A stretch of DNA of 64,000 bases from NCBI GenBank assembly GCA_018065085.1, contig JAGHUA010000039.1, positions 1-64,000 of the forward strand, in the 5' to 3' direction. The position numbers were made by a program, and so were the translations under genes. This document shows, piece after piece, positions 45,401 to 55,181 of the stretch. The notes beneath the pieces were generated by a model that saw only the letters and a list, made by a program, of their open reading frames with translations, was not told the DNA's origin and did no database searches. Within the stretch, counting starts at the first letter, position 1. Each line of letters opens with the position of its first letter. This DNA comes from Candidatus Liminaster caballi. Lineage in GTDB: Bacteria > Bacteroidota > Bacteroidia > Bacteroidales > UBA3663.

Positions 45401-45491
45401 GCTTGGTATTTTTGGCATCGTGGAATCGATTTTAATTGCCAAAAATAATTATTTTTTCCCCTTTTTTGCTGTTTTTTTGGCAGAAAATGCT

Positions 45492-45499
45492 TATCTTTG
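45492..45499 (+). promoter_or_regulatory. -7 promoter element of prfA
   Basis: TATCTTTG followed by CGCCC on the plus strand, 20 bp before the ATG at 45520. Confidence 0.7.
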
Positions 45500-45519
45500 C
45501 GCCCATATTCGTAATAACT

Positions 45520-46626
45520 ATGGCAAACTCAACATTATTGGATAAGCTTGAAGGCCTTGTGAGCCGCTTTGAGGAAGTGTCGTTGCTCGTCACCGACCCG
45601 GCTGTCATTGCCGATCAGCAGCGATTTGTCAAGCTGACGCGCGAGTACAAGGAACTGGAGGATATCCTCGCTGCGCGCAAGGAATACATTGCGCTGCTCG
45701 ACGGCGTGGATGAGGCAAAGGCGATGCTCGGCGAGGACGATGCAGAGCTTAAGGAGATGGCACGCGAACAGTTGGCCGAGTGCGAGGCGCGACTGCCTGA
45801 AATGGAGGAGAAGATAAAGCTGCTGCTCGTGCCGAAAGATCCGGAGGACGCACGCAATGCCGTGCTCGAAATCCGAGGCGGTACCGGCGGCGACGAAGCT
45901 GCTCTCTTTGCTGGCGATCTGTTCAAGATGTACCAGCGCTATTGCGAGGGCAAAGGCTGGCAGATCAGCATTCAGAGTGCGTCGGAGGGAGCTGTGGGCG
46001 GCTTCAAGGAAATAATCTGCATGGTGACGGGAGATAGCGTCTATGGCACGTTGAAGTATGAATCGGGTGTGCATCGAGTGCAGCGAGTACCGGTCACCGA
46101 GACACAGGGACGCGTCCACACGTCGGCTGCGACGGTTGCTGTGTTGCCTGAGGCCGACGAGTTTGAGGTGCACATCAACGAGGGTGAGATCAAGTGGGAT
46201 ACCTTCCGTTCGAGCGGAGCCGGAGGACAGAACGTCAATAAGGTGGAGTCGGGTGTGCGTCTGCGTTACATGTGGAAGAATCCTAATACCGGCGTTGTCG
46301 ATGAGATCCTTATCGAGTGTACCGAGACGCGTGACCAGCCTAAGAACAAAGAGCGCGCCCTATCGCGCCTGCGTTCATATATTTATGATAAGGAACATCA
46401 GAAGTATGTCGATGACATTGCCTCGCGCCGTAAGACCCTTGTCTCGACGGGCGACCGTTCGGCCAAGATCCGTACATACAATTTCCCTCAGGGTCGCATC
46501 ACCGACCATCGCATCAACTATACCATCTACAATCTTGCAGCGTTTATGAACGGCGAGATACAGGATTGCATCGACCACCTCATTGTGGCAGAGAATGCCG
46601 AACGACTGAAAGAGAGCGAACTATGA
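45520..46626 (+). CDS. prfA: peptide chain release factor 1
   Basis: A 368-residue class I release factor that reads UAA and UAG. The peptidyl-tRNA hydrolysis motif GGQ is in RSSGAGGQNVNKVESGVRL, and the stop-codon recognition tripeptide region reads RVPVTETQGRVHTSAA, matching the RF1 P-x-T form rather than the RF2 S-P-F. The frame is open for 28 codons upstream, but that part is T-rich and passes the promoter. The stop overlaps the start of the HAD gene (ATGA), implying coupled translation. Confidence 0.95.
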   Translation: MANSTLLDKLEGLVSRFEEVSLLVTDPAVIADQQRFVKLTREYKELEDILAARKEYIALLDGVDEAKAMLGEDDAELKEMAREQLAECEARLPEMEEKIKLLLVPKDPEDARNAVLEIRGGTGGDEAALFAGDLFKMYQRYCEGKGWQISIQSASEGAVGGFKEIICMVTGDSVYGTLKYESGVHRVQRVPVTETQGRVHTSAATVAVLPEADEFEVHINEGEIKWDTFRSSGAGGQNVNKVESGVRLRYMWKNPNTGVVDEILIECTETRDQPKNKERALSRLRSYIYDKEHQKYVDDIASRRKTLVSTGDRSAKIRTYNFPQGRITDHRINYTIYNLAAFMNGEIQDCIDHLIVAENAERLKESEL

Positions 46627-47261
46627 TCAAGAACATTATTTTCGACTTCGGTGGCGTGCTGCTCGACCTCGATCCCGTGCGTTGCAAGCAGCAGTTTGCC
46701 GCCATTGGCTATACACAGATCTACGACGAGCTTGGCACGGCTCATCATAATGGTGTGCTGGGTCGCATGGAGGACGGAGGAGTCACGGCCAGAGAGTTGT
46801 GCGATGCCATTCGCGACGGTGTGCGCCATTCGAATCCCGACATGCCTATGCCCACCGACCGCCAGGTCATCGCAGCCTTCTGCAGCATGGCCGACGGCAT
46901 TCCGTCCTATCGCCTCGACTTTGTGAATGAACTGCGCGAAGAGGGCTATAGGGTCGATGCGCTGTCGAACACCAATCCGATACATTGGGGCTTTTGCATG
47001 CGATATTTCATCGAATGCGGATACGTTCCGTCAGAGCTGTTCGGACACATTTGGCTGTCGTGCGACATGCACATGTCAAAACCCGACCCGGAGATTTTCC
47101 GTGCCGTGTTGCGCGAGTCGGGTTATGAACCTGATGAAACGGTGTTTGTCGATGACAACGAGACCAACTGCCGTGTGGCACAAAGCCTTGGCATTCACAC
47201 CTATTGTCCGCCGGTAAGGACCGACTGGCGAGAGGAGTTCCGAACGTTTTTGCTGACGTAG
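46623..47261 (+). CDS. HAD family phosphatase, YihX-like
   Basis: A 212-residue haloacid dehalogenase-fold hydrolase. Motif I is IFDFGGVLLDLD (first Asp is the nucleophile; the second Asp is replaced, as in YihX-type phosphatases), motif II is LSNTN, motif III Lys is in MSKPDPEIF and motif IV is FVDDNETN. The likely activity is dephosphorylation of a sugar phosphate. It is translationally coupled to prfA, and its last 61 bp overlap the convergent glycosyltransferase gene. Confidence 0.87.
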   Translation: MIKNIIFDFGGVLLDLDPVRCKQQFAAIGYTQIYDELGTAHHNGVLGRMEDGGVTARELCDAIRDGVRHSNPDMPMPTDRQVIAAFCSMADGIPSYRLDFVNELREEGYRVDALSNTNPIHWGFCMRYFIECGYVPSELFGHIWLSCDMHMSKPDPEIFRAVLRESGYEPDETVFVDDNETNCRVAQSLGIHTYCPPVRTDWREEFRTFLLT

Positions 47262-48001
47262 AAGAGTTTCTTCCAGGCATTTCCGCCAACGTTCATGAAT
47301 GTCCAGAACCACGCCACGATAGCAGGCATTCCTTCGCCTATGCGGAACAGAGGGTAGTGGGCTTTGATCTTGCCCCAGATGCTGACTGGAGTGATTGAAC
47401 CCTGACGCCGGCGATAGAGGGCAAGATCCTCACGCAGCAGATAGCACGGAGCCTTGCGTACAGCCTTCAGCCACATGGCCGTGTCGTTGTTCTTGCGTAT
47501 GTCGGCAATCTGAATAAGTCCGATTTTCTCGCGGTCGTACATCACCGACAGACAGCCTGGCCAGCAGCAGGCGAACATGGCAAACTTGCCTACACGACTG
47601 ATTCCGCTCACCTTTACGCCCAATGGCTCTGACTGTTCGTTAATTTCCGTATATTCGTGATATGTAAACGAATAGCCGTGCTCGGTCATAAACTGTAGCT
47701 GATGCTCCAGTTTCTCTGGCAGCCACAGGTCATCGCTGTCGAGAAATGCCACCCATCGGCCTTTTGCCTCACGCAGGGCGCGATTGCGCGTACATGCCGC
47801 ACCGAGGTTCTTTTCGTTAATATAGTAACGGATGCGCGGTTCGCGTCTCATCCATTGTTCCACTACCTGTCGCGTCTCGTCGGTCGAGCAGTCATCGACG
47901 ATGATCATCTCCCAATCTGTGTAAGTCTGGTTGACCACCGATTGGATTGTCTCGCCGATAAAGCGACCGCAGTTGTATGTCGGAGTTATGATTGAAACCA
48001 T
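47201..48001 (-). CDS. family 2 glycosyltransferase
   Basis: A 266-residue GT-A glycosyltransferase without membrane anchor. Typical segments are ITPTYNCGRFIGETIQSV at the N-terminus, IIVDDCSTDET and the DxD-like FLDSDDLWLPEKLEHQL. The acceptor and sugar are unknown; it probably adds a residue to the surface polysaccharide whose assembly genes start on the other strand 204 bp away. The ATG at 48001 is used rather than a start 15 codons upstream because family members begin at the first beta strand. The 3' end overlaps the HAD gene by 61 bp. Confidence 0.87.
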   Translation of the reverse strand: MVSIITPTYNCGRFIGETIQSVVNQTYTDWEMIIVDDCSTDETRQVVEQWMRREPRIRYYINEKNLGAACTRNRALREAKGRWVAFLDSDDLWLPEKLEHQLQFMTEHGYSFTYHEYTEINEQSEPLGVKVSGISRVGKFAMFACCWPGCLSVMYDREKIGLIQIADIRKNNDTAMWLKAVRKAPCYLLREDLALYRRRQGSITPVSIWGKIKAHYPLFRIGEGMPAIVAWFWTFMNVGGNAWKKLFYVSKNVRNSSRQSVLTGGQ

Positions 48002-48204
48002 GTGTGTGAATGTGAATGTCAGGCGGTGGGGCAGTGTTTGCTCCACACATTATAATAACGTCCGGGCGTCCGCTTTATTGCCTAACCCACATATTTTCAT
48101 GCGCGCACACAATAATACGCGACTACAGGCGTTATTCTACATAGATAAAATGGTGCGCACCGATGTGCTGCACGTCATCATCACGTATAAAAACAATCAA
48201 TAAT

Positions 48205-49287
48205 ATGGAAGATAACAGCAAATCGCAGAAACTTATTGACCTGAGAGTCGTGTTTCGCAACGTGTGGGCTCACCGCAGGAAATTCATCAAGGTCTGGATA
48301 TGGACCCTTGTACTCTCATGCATCTGGGTGTTTCCTCAGCCACGCTACTACAAGTGTGAGGTGAAGCTGGCGCCTGAGGCATCGGGTGCCGACATGGGTG
48401 GCCTTGCGTCGATAGCCTCGTCGTTCGGCTTCAACATAGGCGGCATGGCCGGCGGAACAGACGCCATCTATCCGGTGCTCTATCCAGATCTTTTCACGTC
48501 CAATGACTTCATCGTGTCACTGTTCGACATTGAGGTCCACACCATCGACGGCGAGTACAGCGGCGACTACTACACTTACCTGAAGAAGCATCAGAAGAAG
48601 AACTGGCTGACATGGCCTTTCAACGAGGCGATAAAGTGGGTGAAGAAGCTTTTCGTGTCAGACGATGATCCGAACGCAGTGCCTGGCAACGGTAATGGCA
48701 AGCTCGATCCGTTCCGTCTGTCGCGCAAGGACTTCAATCTCGTAGAGAAGGTACAGGGCAAGATTAAGTGCACCATCGACAAGAAGACCGATGTGACCAC
48801 GTTGCTCGTCGAGGATCAGGATCCGCTGGTCTGCGCACAGTTGGCCGACACCGTTAAGTGCCGTCTGCAGGATTTCATCATCCAGTATCGCACCAGCAAG
48901 GCACGCATGGATATGGACTACTATCAGTCGCTTACCGACACCGCTCTGATAGAATACCGTCATGCAGCCGAGGTGTACAGCCGTTATGCTGAGGCTCACC
49001 AGAACATTGCCCTCAAGTCATATCAGGTTGAGGCCGACCGCCTGGAGAACGAGATGAGCGCAAAGCTTACCACGTACAATGCCTTCTACGCCCAGTTGCA
49101 GGCCATGCGCGCCAAGGTTCAGGAGCGCACACCGGCATTCACTACGCTCAAGGCCGCATCCGTGCCGGTCAAGCCTGCCGGACCAAAGCGCATGATCTTT
49201 GTGGCAGCCATGCTCATGCTGGCAACGATAATCACCGTCATGTATGTGAACCGTGATGAAATCTGGGGCAACAACGGACAGCAGTAA
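48205..49287 (+). CDS. Wzz-like polysaccharide chain length determinant
   Basis: A 360-residue inner membrane protein with two terminal helices (KVWIWTLVLSCIWVFP at ~30-45 and RMIFVAAMLMLATIITVMYV at ~330-350) enclosing a large periplasmic helical domain. This is the layout of Wzz/PCP co-polymerases that set O-antigen or capsule chain length. The proline-rich stretch before the second helix (VPVKPAGPKRM) is typical. It is the first gene of the plus-strand polysaccharide locus. The ATG at 48205 is chosen; the upstream extension lacks family features. It overlaps the flippase gene. Confidence 0.87.
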   Translation: MEDNSKSQKLIDLRVVFRNVWAHRRKFIKVWIWTLVLSCIWVFPQPRYYKCEVKLAPEASGADMGGLASIASSFGFNIGGMAGGTDAIYPVLYPDLFTSNDFIVSLFDIEVHTIDGEYSGDYYTYLKKHQKKNWLTWPFNEAIKWVKKLFVSDDDPNAVPGNGNGKLDPFRLSRKDFNLVEKVQGKIKCTIDKKTDVTTLLVEDQDPLVCAQLADTVKCRLQDFIIQYRTSKARMDMDYYQSLTDTALIEYRHAAEVYSRYAEAHQNIALKSYQVEADRLENEMSAKLTTYNAFYAQLQAMRAKVQERTPAFTTLKAASVPVKPAGPKRMIFVAAMLMLATIITVMYVNRDEIWGNNGQQ

Positions 49288-50587
49288 GCAGAGCATCGTA
49301 GGCAATCTGTCGTGGGCTCTTGCCGGCAAGATGACAAACCTCGTGAGTGGTCTTGTCGTCGGCATCATCGTGGCCCGATACCTTGGCCCGGAGAAGTACG
49401 GACTGATGAACTATGTCGTCAGCTTCGTATTCCTTTTCCAGACCATCTCTGTGTTTGGACTTGACAACATCGAGATACGCGAGGAGGCACGCCACGACGT
49501 TGACCACCGCATCGTGATGGGCACGTCGTTTGTGTTGCGCTGTGTGCTGTCGGTGATCTGCATCGCCCTGTGTGTGCTGACCAGCTGGCAGATGGGCGCT
49601 GACCGATACACCATCATGCTCGTGGCTATCTATTCGCTTGTTATCCTGTTCAACACGCTTGTCGTCATCCGCAACTACTATTTTTCGCAGGTTCGCAACA
49701 AGCACATTGTCCAGGCCGAGATCAGCCGTACGCTCATCTGCATCGTCATCAAGCTGGCTTTGCTCATCGGCGGAGCGACGCTCACATGGTTCGTCGTGGC
49801 CAACATGCTCGACATGCTGCTCGTCGGTACAGGCTATGTGATGGCCTATCGCCACGATGTTGGCAGCATGCGCCAGTGGCGGTTTGATGCCGGTTACGCA
49901 CGGTTCCTCTTGCGTGAGTCGTTCCCGCTGCTGCTTACCAATGCTGCCGTCATCGTCTATCAGCGCATCGATCAGGTAATGATAGGCGATATGGTCGATA
50001 AGGAGTCTGTCGGATATTTCAGCGTCGCATCGCGCTTTGTCGAGATACTCATCTACATCCCGATGATCCTCTCGCAGACCATCTCGCCGTTGCTGACACG
50101 TGCGCTGAAGGAAGAGGGCAGGGATGCGTACATCCGCAAGTCCCAGCGTTTCATGAACACATCGTTATGGCTGTCGATTATTGGCGGTGCTGTGATGTCG
50201 GTATTGGCCTATTGGGCTGTCCTTATCCTCTTTGGCGAGACCTATCTTCCTGCCGTTGCCATACTTCAGATCATGGCGTTCAAGGCAGCCGGCGTGGCGC
50301 TTTCCAACACAGCCGGAGCAATGCTTGTCATTGAGGGACTTCAGCGCTATGCCATCTTCCGCGATATGTTCGGCTGTCTGGTATGCGTGGTGCTCAACTA
50401 TCTGCTCCTGCCGCACTATGGCGCTATCGCCGCAGCCTTTGTGACCATCATTGCCAATGTCGCCGCCGGTTATGTGGCCGATGCGTTCATCCCGGCCTAT
50501 CGTCATCTGTTCGTGATGCAGACCAAGGCGCTGTTCACCGGATGGCGCAACCTGAATATTAAAAACCTGCTTGCCGCAACAAAATAA
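49256..50587 (+). CDS. Wzx-like oligosaccharide flippase
   Basis: A 443-residue protein with about 12-14 hydrophobic helices, of the MATE/Wzx polysaccharide transporter superfamily (NLSWALAGKMTNLVSGLVVGI, ARYLGPEKYGLMNYVVSFV). It would turn the lipid-linked repeat unit across the inner membrane. Two start codons are adjacent (GTG at 49253, ATG at 49256); either overlaps the Wzz gene by about 30 bp, so the genes are coupled. Confidence 0.9.
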   Translation: MKSGATTDSSKQSIVGNLSWALAGKMTNLVSGLVVGIIVARYLGPEKYGLMNYVVSFVFLFQTISVFGLDNIEIREEARHDVDHRIVMGTSFVLRCVLSVICIALCVLTSWQMGADRYTIMLVAIYSLVILFNTLVVIRNYYFSQVRNKHIVQAEISRTLICIVIKLALLIGGATLTWFVVANMLDMLLVGTGYVMAYRHDVGSMRQWRFDAGYARFLLRESFPLLLTNAAVIVYQRIDQVMIGDMVDKESVGYFSVASRFVEILIYIPMILSQTISPLLTRALKEEGRDAYIRKSQRFMNTSLWLSIIGGAVMSVLAYWAVLILFGETYLPAVAILQIMAFKAAGVALSNTAGAMLVIEGLQRYAIFRDMFGCLVCVVLNYLLLPHYGAIAAAFVTIIANVAAGYVADAFIPAYRHLFVMQTKALFTGWRNLNIKNLLAATK

Positions 50588-50594
50588 AAAGCAA

Positions 50595-51896
50595 ATGTCC
50601 ATCGTACCGTTTCTTTTCTTCACGTTGCTCACCGTCTATTGGTGGCGTCAGCACAGAGGTCTCGATGTGTGTACCTACATGTCGGGCATGTTTGCCTTCA
50701 CCTCGCTGCTGTCGTTCCTCATCGTGGCGTTCGATCAGACTCAGGGCACAGGCGGATCGGACAGTGGCGGTATGCTCTGGGCAGGATGGGAACCGAAACT
50801 TGGCTTCGTGCCGACAGCGATCTATTGTATTTTCATCGGTGTTGCCATCATGCCGTTCTCGTTCATCCATGTGCGCGACATCAAGCGCATCACGGTCAAT
50901 GCGCCGTGGACACTCCTTGGCATCAGCGCGTTGCTCATAGGCTGTTCGTTAGTCAGTTTCTATTGTGTGGCCGATTCTACGCTCGATATCCTTTCGGGCG
51001 ACCTTGCCGCAGTCCGAACCAGTTCGTATCTGGGCGAACAGACGCCTGCCGATATCAAGGCTGAGGGTCTGCCGTTCCCGTTGGGCTATCTGACCTATCT
51101 TAATTTCTCCACCACGCTTGCCATGCCCATCATGTTCTATAATGTCTGCTATGGCAACAAGCCATGGTGGTGGAACACACTGCTGTTCTTCGCCTCAATG
51201 ACGCCTATCATGGTGGGCATCCAGCGCGTTGACCGTACAGAGCCGGTCTTCTTTGCCATCATGCTCCTGTTCTGCATCGTTTTCTTCCGTCATGCCTTCA
51301 GTCGCAGGTTCCGCATCATCATGCGTCTTGGTATCTTTTTGCTCGCCCTGGTCGGATTTGCCTACATAGCCACGGTATCAATGGCTCGATTTGACGGCAG
51401 CAAGAACGGTGATGCCACGACCAGCGTCTTGCAGTATGGCGGACAGAACTATCTGAACTTCTGCTATTTCTGGGAGAATGCATCATACGATGAGGTCGCC
51501 TCCGAACGTGAGTTCCCTCTCATCAACCATTTTGTCAGTAAGATCGATAGCAATGCCGACCGTCGCGGCGACCGTTCTGCACGCCAGGGATTCTTCATCA
51601 GCGTCTTTGCCTCGTTCATCGGCGACATTCTGCTCGACCTTGGGCCTGTCGGTTTGACCGCATGGATCGTGTTCTACGTCCTGCTCACCCTCGAAGTGAT
51701 CAAATGGCGACGGCGCACCGAGTATGACATCAGCGAGGTGCTCATCATCTTCCTGCTTGCGGCTGTGCCTCTGTTCGGCATCTTCTATTACCGCTACTTC
51801 CAGTGGATGATAGCCATCAACTACGTCGTGCTTATTATCTTCCGCCTTCTGTCGAAATATAAGTTTGTCTATAGCAAAGAGACCGACGATAAGTAA
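50595..51896 (+). CDS. Wzy-like polysaccharide polymerase
   Basis: A 433-residue polytopic membrane protein with about ten hydrophobic segments and a large loop around 290-330 (WENASYDEVASEREFPLINH). Position, topology and low similarity are typical of O-antigen or exopolysaccharide polymerases, which join flipped repeat units. It starts 8 bp after the flippase gene. The sequence itself is too variable for certainty, so the call rests mainly on context. Confidence 0.78.
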   Translation: MSIVPFLFFTLLTVYWWRQHRGLDVCTYMSGMFAFTSLLSFLIVAFDQTQGTGGSDSGGMLWAGWEPKLGFVPTAIYCIFIGVAIMPFSFIHVRDIKRITVNAPWTLLGISALLIGCSLVSFYCVADSTLDILSGDLAAVRTSSYLGEQTPADIKAEGLPFPLGYLTYLNFSTTLAMPIMFYNVCYGNKPWWWNTLLFFASMTPIMVGIQRVDRTEPVFFAIMLLFCIVFFRHAFSRRFRIIMRLGIFLLALVGFAYIATVSMARFDGSKNGDATTSVLQYGGQNYLNFCYFWENASYDEVASEREFPLINHFVSKIDSNADRRGDRSARQGFFISVFASFIGDILLDLGPVGLTAWIVFYVLLTLEVIKWRRRTEYDISEVLIIFLLAAVPLFGIFYYRYFQWMIAINYVVLIIFRLLSKYKFVYSKETDDK

Positions 51897-51926
51897 ACTC
51901 ACAGTCCGCCCATCATTCATTTGCCC

Positions 51927-52808
51927 ATGAACCGCATACTTACCATCATCGTCACATACAACGGCATGCAATGGCTCGACAAGTGTCTGACCATGTTGCG
52001 CCAAAGCACCGAACCCACCGATGTCATCGTCATCGACAACTGTTCGACCGACGGCACACGTGAGTTCGTGCCTTCGCATTATCCTGAGGTTATCTGGCGT
52101 CCGCAGTCGGCTAATCTTGGCTTTGGTCAAGGCAACAATCTCGGCCTTCGCTATGCGCTCGACAATGGCTATGACTATGTGCTCCTTCTCAATCAGGATG
52201 CCTATCTTCAGACTGACGCACTGTCGCATCTTGTGGCGAACTGCGACGGCGAGTCGCTCTATTCGCCCATCCACATGAATGGCGACGGCACGCTCGTTGA
52301 CCACAATTTCCGTCAATATACCCTTCTGCCGGCTCGCAATACGATGATCGACGATCTTGTGAACGGTCAGCCGGCCTCGGTCTATGAGGTGGGAGAGGTG
52401 TGCGCTGCCTGCTGGTTCATGCCCATTGCACTCATACGTAAGGTGGGCGGCTTCAATCCGCTGTTCCTTCAGTATGGCGAGGACAACAACTACTATCAGC
52501 GCCTTGTCTATCATGGCGTCAGAACGTATGTGGTTCCGGCAGCAAGGATGTGGCATTGCCGCAAGGTTCACGGATCGGAGCAGGCATTCAACCGCCGCCT
52601 TGTCGAGCGTCAGATGCTTATCCTTGTCAGCAATCCGAATCCTCGCAGCGTGGGCGGACTTATGGCTGGGCTTGTGCGTCTGCTGATACGTTTCCGTTCG
52701 CATCCCGTGGCGTATGTTCGATCATTGTTCCGCATGCTTGCCATGCGCAGCCGCATACGCCAGAGCATCATCACAGACCGTCGCGCTGATACCAACTGGA
52801 TAAACTGA
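51927..52808 (+). CDS. family 2 glycosyltransferase, rhamnosyltransferase-like
   Basis: A 293-residue GT-A enzyme. IIVTYNGMQWLDKCL, VIVIDNCSTDGTREFV and LLLNQDAYLQTDAL (the last with the metal-binding Asp) match the WcaE/RfbF-type rhamnosyltransferases of GT2. The sugar transferred is not certain. It starts with the ATG at 51927 and ends 9 bp before the GT4 gene. Confidence 0.87.
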   Translation: MNRILTIIVTYNGMQWLDKCLTMLRQSTEPTDVIVIDNCSTDGTREFVPSHYPEVIWRPQSANLGFGQGNNLGLRYALDNGYDYVLLLNQDAYLQTDALSHLVANCDGESLYSPIHMNGDGTLVDHNFRQYTLLPARNTMIDDLVNGQPASVYEVGEVCAACWFMPIALIRKVGGFNPLFLQYGEDNNYYQRLVYHGVRTYVVPAARMWHCRKVHGSEQAFNRRLVERQMLILVSNPNPRSVGGLMAGLVRLLIRFRSHPVAYVRSLFRMLAMRSRIRQSIITDRRADTNWIN

Positions 52809-52817
52809 AACCCGCAA

Positions 52818-53981
52818 ATGAAAGTCGCCTACATACTCAATGACACGATACTGACCAACGGAGCGAACCGATCGTTCCTTGCCATGCTCGAAGGCCTGAT
52901 GCCTTTGGGAGTGGAGCCAATTGTCATCGTGCCTAACCGTTATGAGTTCTGCGACCTTCTTGAACAGCGCGGCATCACCGTGCGCCAGATCGATTTCCGT
53001 CCGGCGGTCTATCCCAACGGCTTTGACTTCGTGCTTGATTATCTGCTGTTCGTGCCCCGACTCGTTGCCCGTGTGTTGCTCAACGGCAAGGCCTCGCGCC
53101 GTTTGACTGCTATGCTTCGTCCGCTTCACATCGACCTCATCCACACCAATGTCGGAGTGATCGATATCGGACTCAAGGCCGCCAAAAGCCTTGGCATTCC
53201 TCATGTCTGCCATATACGTGAATACGCCGACCTCGACTTCGGTCTGCATTTCTATCCCAATAAGGCGCGTTTCCACCGGCTGGTTGCACGGTCATATACG
53301 GTCTGCATCACACGTCTGATACAGGCTCATCGCGGCTTGGACGGCTTGTCCACATCGCGCGTTATCTATAATCCTATTGCCAGCCGAGCAGATGTCATGC
53401 CCCGGCATGTCAGCGGAGATTATTTCCTCTATGCGGGTCGTATTCTGCCGGGCAAGGGCCTTCGCGAGCTTATTGAGGCCTATGCGTCGTATGTCAGAGC
53501 GTCATCACAGCCTCTGCGCCTTGTGGTGGCAGGAAGTGCCGTCGGCTCGAAGTTCGTTGACGAACTCAAGGCCTTTTGTGCCGCCCGTCAGCTCAACGGT
53601 CTTGTAGATTTTATCGGTGCTGTCGATGATGTGCCGACACTGATGCAGCGGGCGAAGGCCACGGTCGTTCCGTCGCGCAACGAAGGCTTTGGCCGCGTGA
53701 TGCCCGAGGCTATGTTCCAAGGCTGTCCGGTCATCGTGCGCGACGTGGCAGGCAGTCACGAACAGCTTGAGAACGGCCTTCAGATTGTTGGTGAGCCAAT
53801 AGCCTTTGCCTACAGCGACGATTCGCAGCTTTCTGCCCTTCTCGCCGAAGTCTCGGCCATGAGCGACAAGCAGCTTGAGCCTGTGTGCCAGCGTGCCTTT
53901 GATGTGGTCAACCGTCTCTACACCACCCAGGGCAATGTTGGGCAGATCATCAACCTTTATAACGAAATCCTAAAACATTGA
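52818..53981 (+). CDS. family 4 glycosyltransferase
   Basis: A 387-residue GT-B glycosyltransferase. The N-terminal acceptor domain is followed by the donor domain with YAGRILPGKGLRELIEAY and VPSRNEGFGRVMPEAMFQGCPVI, which holds the conserved E-x7-E. It builds the repeat unit on the cytoplasmic face of the inner membrane; specificity is not known. It is separated by only 5 bp from the WbsX-like gene. Confidence 0.9.
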   Translation: MKVAYILNDTILTNGANRSFLAMLEGLMPLGVEPIVIVPNRYEFCDLLEQRGITVRQIDFRPAVYPNGFDFVLDYLLFVPRLVARVLLNGKASRRLTAMLRPLHIDLIHTNVGVIDIGLKAAKSLGIPHVCHIREYADLDFGLHFYPNKARFHRLVARSYTVCITRLIQAHRGLDGLSTSRVIYNPIASRADVMPRHVSGDYFLYAGRILPGKGLRELIEAYASYVRASSQPLRLVVAGSAVGSKFVDELKAFCAARQLNGLVDFIGAVDDVPTLMQRAKATVVPSRNEGFGRVMPEAMFQGCPVIVRDVAGSHEQLENGLQIVGEPIAFAYSDDSQLSALLAEVSAMSDKQLEPVCQRAFDVVNRLYTTQGNVGQIINLYNEILKH

Positions 53982-53986
53982 ACGAT

Positions 53987-55141
53987 ATGAATCCCAGAAT
54001 AATTGCACTCTATCTGCCTCAGTACCACCCGATACCAGAGAACGACGAATGGTGGGGACCTGGTTTCACCGAGTGGACCAATGTGGTCAAGGCCAAGCCG
54101 CTCTATCGCGGACACGTCCAGCCACGTATTCCTGCCGACCTTGGCTTTTATGACCTGCGTCTGCCTGAGGTGCGCGAGAAGCAGGCACAGTTGGCGCGCG
54201 AGGCAGGCATCGAAGGTTTCTGCTACTATCATTACTGGTTCGGAGAGGGCAGGGAACTCCTTCAGCGTCCGTTCAACGAGGTGCTGGCATCGGGTAAGCC
54301 TGATTTCCCGTTCTGCCTATGTTGGGCCAATCATGACTGGACCAACAAGACGTGGAAGAAGGGTGCAAGCATGCGCAAGGACTCGATGATCATGCAGATG
54401 CGTTATTCGCGCGAAGATCATATTGCTCATTTCAATGCCCTTCTGCCTGCATTCCGTGACCATCGTTACATCACGGTCGATGGCAAGCCTGTGTTTGCTG
54501 TCTGGGCTCCTCGCGACATCCCTGAGGTGCGTGCGTTTATCGACCTGTGGCAGCAGATGGCTCGCGACAACGGTCTGCCGGGCATCCACTTTGTCGGCTA
54601 TACCACGAATGCGGCTGGCAAGTCGGTCAACAGTAACAGCATGACCATGTGGGACACCGACCATGCTGCCGACTTCTACAACAATATCCTGAATCTCGGT
54701 TTCGATGCCGTGATGTCGAATGGCCTGGCGCGTGCGCAGTCGCTGTGTCATGGCCGGTGGTCGATGCTGAAATACTATATTGGCGGACAGACTTTCCTGC
54801 CTGCCACTCTGCGCACCGACTATGCCAAGGCGATGAGCCACTATTATGTGGAGGAAGACCGATGGGAGAATGTCTATCCGACATTGTTGCCACAGTGGGA
54901 TCGCACTCCGCGTGCAGGCAAGAAGACTGATCCGCTGGTCAACGCTACGCCTGAGAAGTTCCAGCGTTCGGTGGAGGAGGCCATCTCATTGGTCAAGGAT
55001 AAGGCACCCGAGCATCAGATTCTCTTCCTGAAGGCGTGGAATGAGTGGGGCGAGGGCAACTATGTGGAACCAGACCTTCAGTTTGGTCACGGCTGGCTCG
55101 ATGCCATTGCCCATGCCATTGAGAACACCCGCAACAGATAA
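53987..55141 (+). CDS. WbsX/GH99-like polysaccharide biosynthesis protein
   Basis: A 384-residue protein of the WbsX-like family, which shares the GH99 barrel fold (IIALYLPQYHPIPENDEWWGPGFTEW, EGFCYYHYWFGEGRELL, FLKAWNEWGEGNYVEPD). It lacks a signal peptide, so it acts in the cytoplasm. Such proteins recur in O-antigen and capsule loci, and a glycosyltransferase role has been suggested, but it is unproven. The ATG at 53987 is taken; a TTG three codons upstream is possible. Confidence 0.85.
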   Translation: MNPRIIALYLPQYHPIPENDEWWGPGFTEWTNVVKAKPLYRGHVQPRIPADLGFYDLRLPEVREKQAQLAREAGIEGFCYYHYWFGEGRELLQRPFNEVLASGKPDFPFCLCWANHDWTNKTWKKGASMRKDSMIMQMRYSREDHIAHFNALLPAFRDHRYITVDGKPVFAVWAPRDIPEVRAFIDLWQQMARDNGLPGIHFVGYTTNAAGKSVNSNSMTMWDTDHAADFYNNILNLGFDAVMSNGLARAQSLCHGRWSMLKYYIGGQTFLPATLRTDYAKAMSHYYVEEDRWENVYPTLLPQWDRTPRAGKKTDPLVNATPEKFQRSVEEAISLVKDKAPEHQILFLKAWNEWGEGNYVEPDLQFGHGWLDAIAHAIENTRNR

Positions 55142-55181
55142 ATCGATTATTCTTTATAACACATAAAACAATCATTACGCT

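Noticed and set aside
51483-52703. 406-codon minus-strand frame across the polymerase and glycosyltransferase genes
   Set aside because: It overlaps two syntenic polysaccharide genes and has no domain or membrane pattern.
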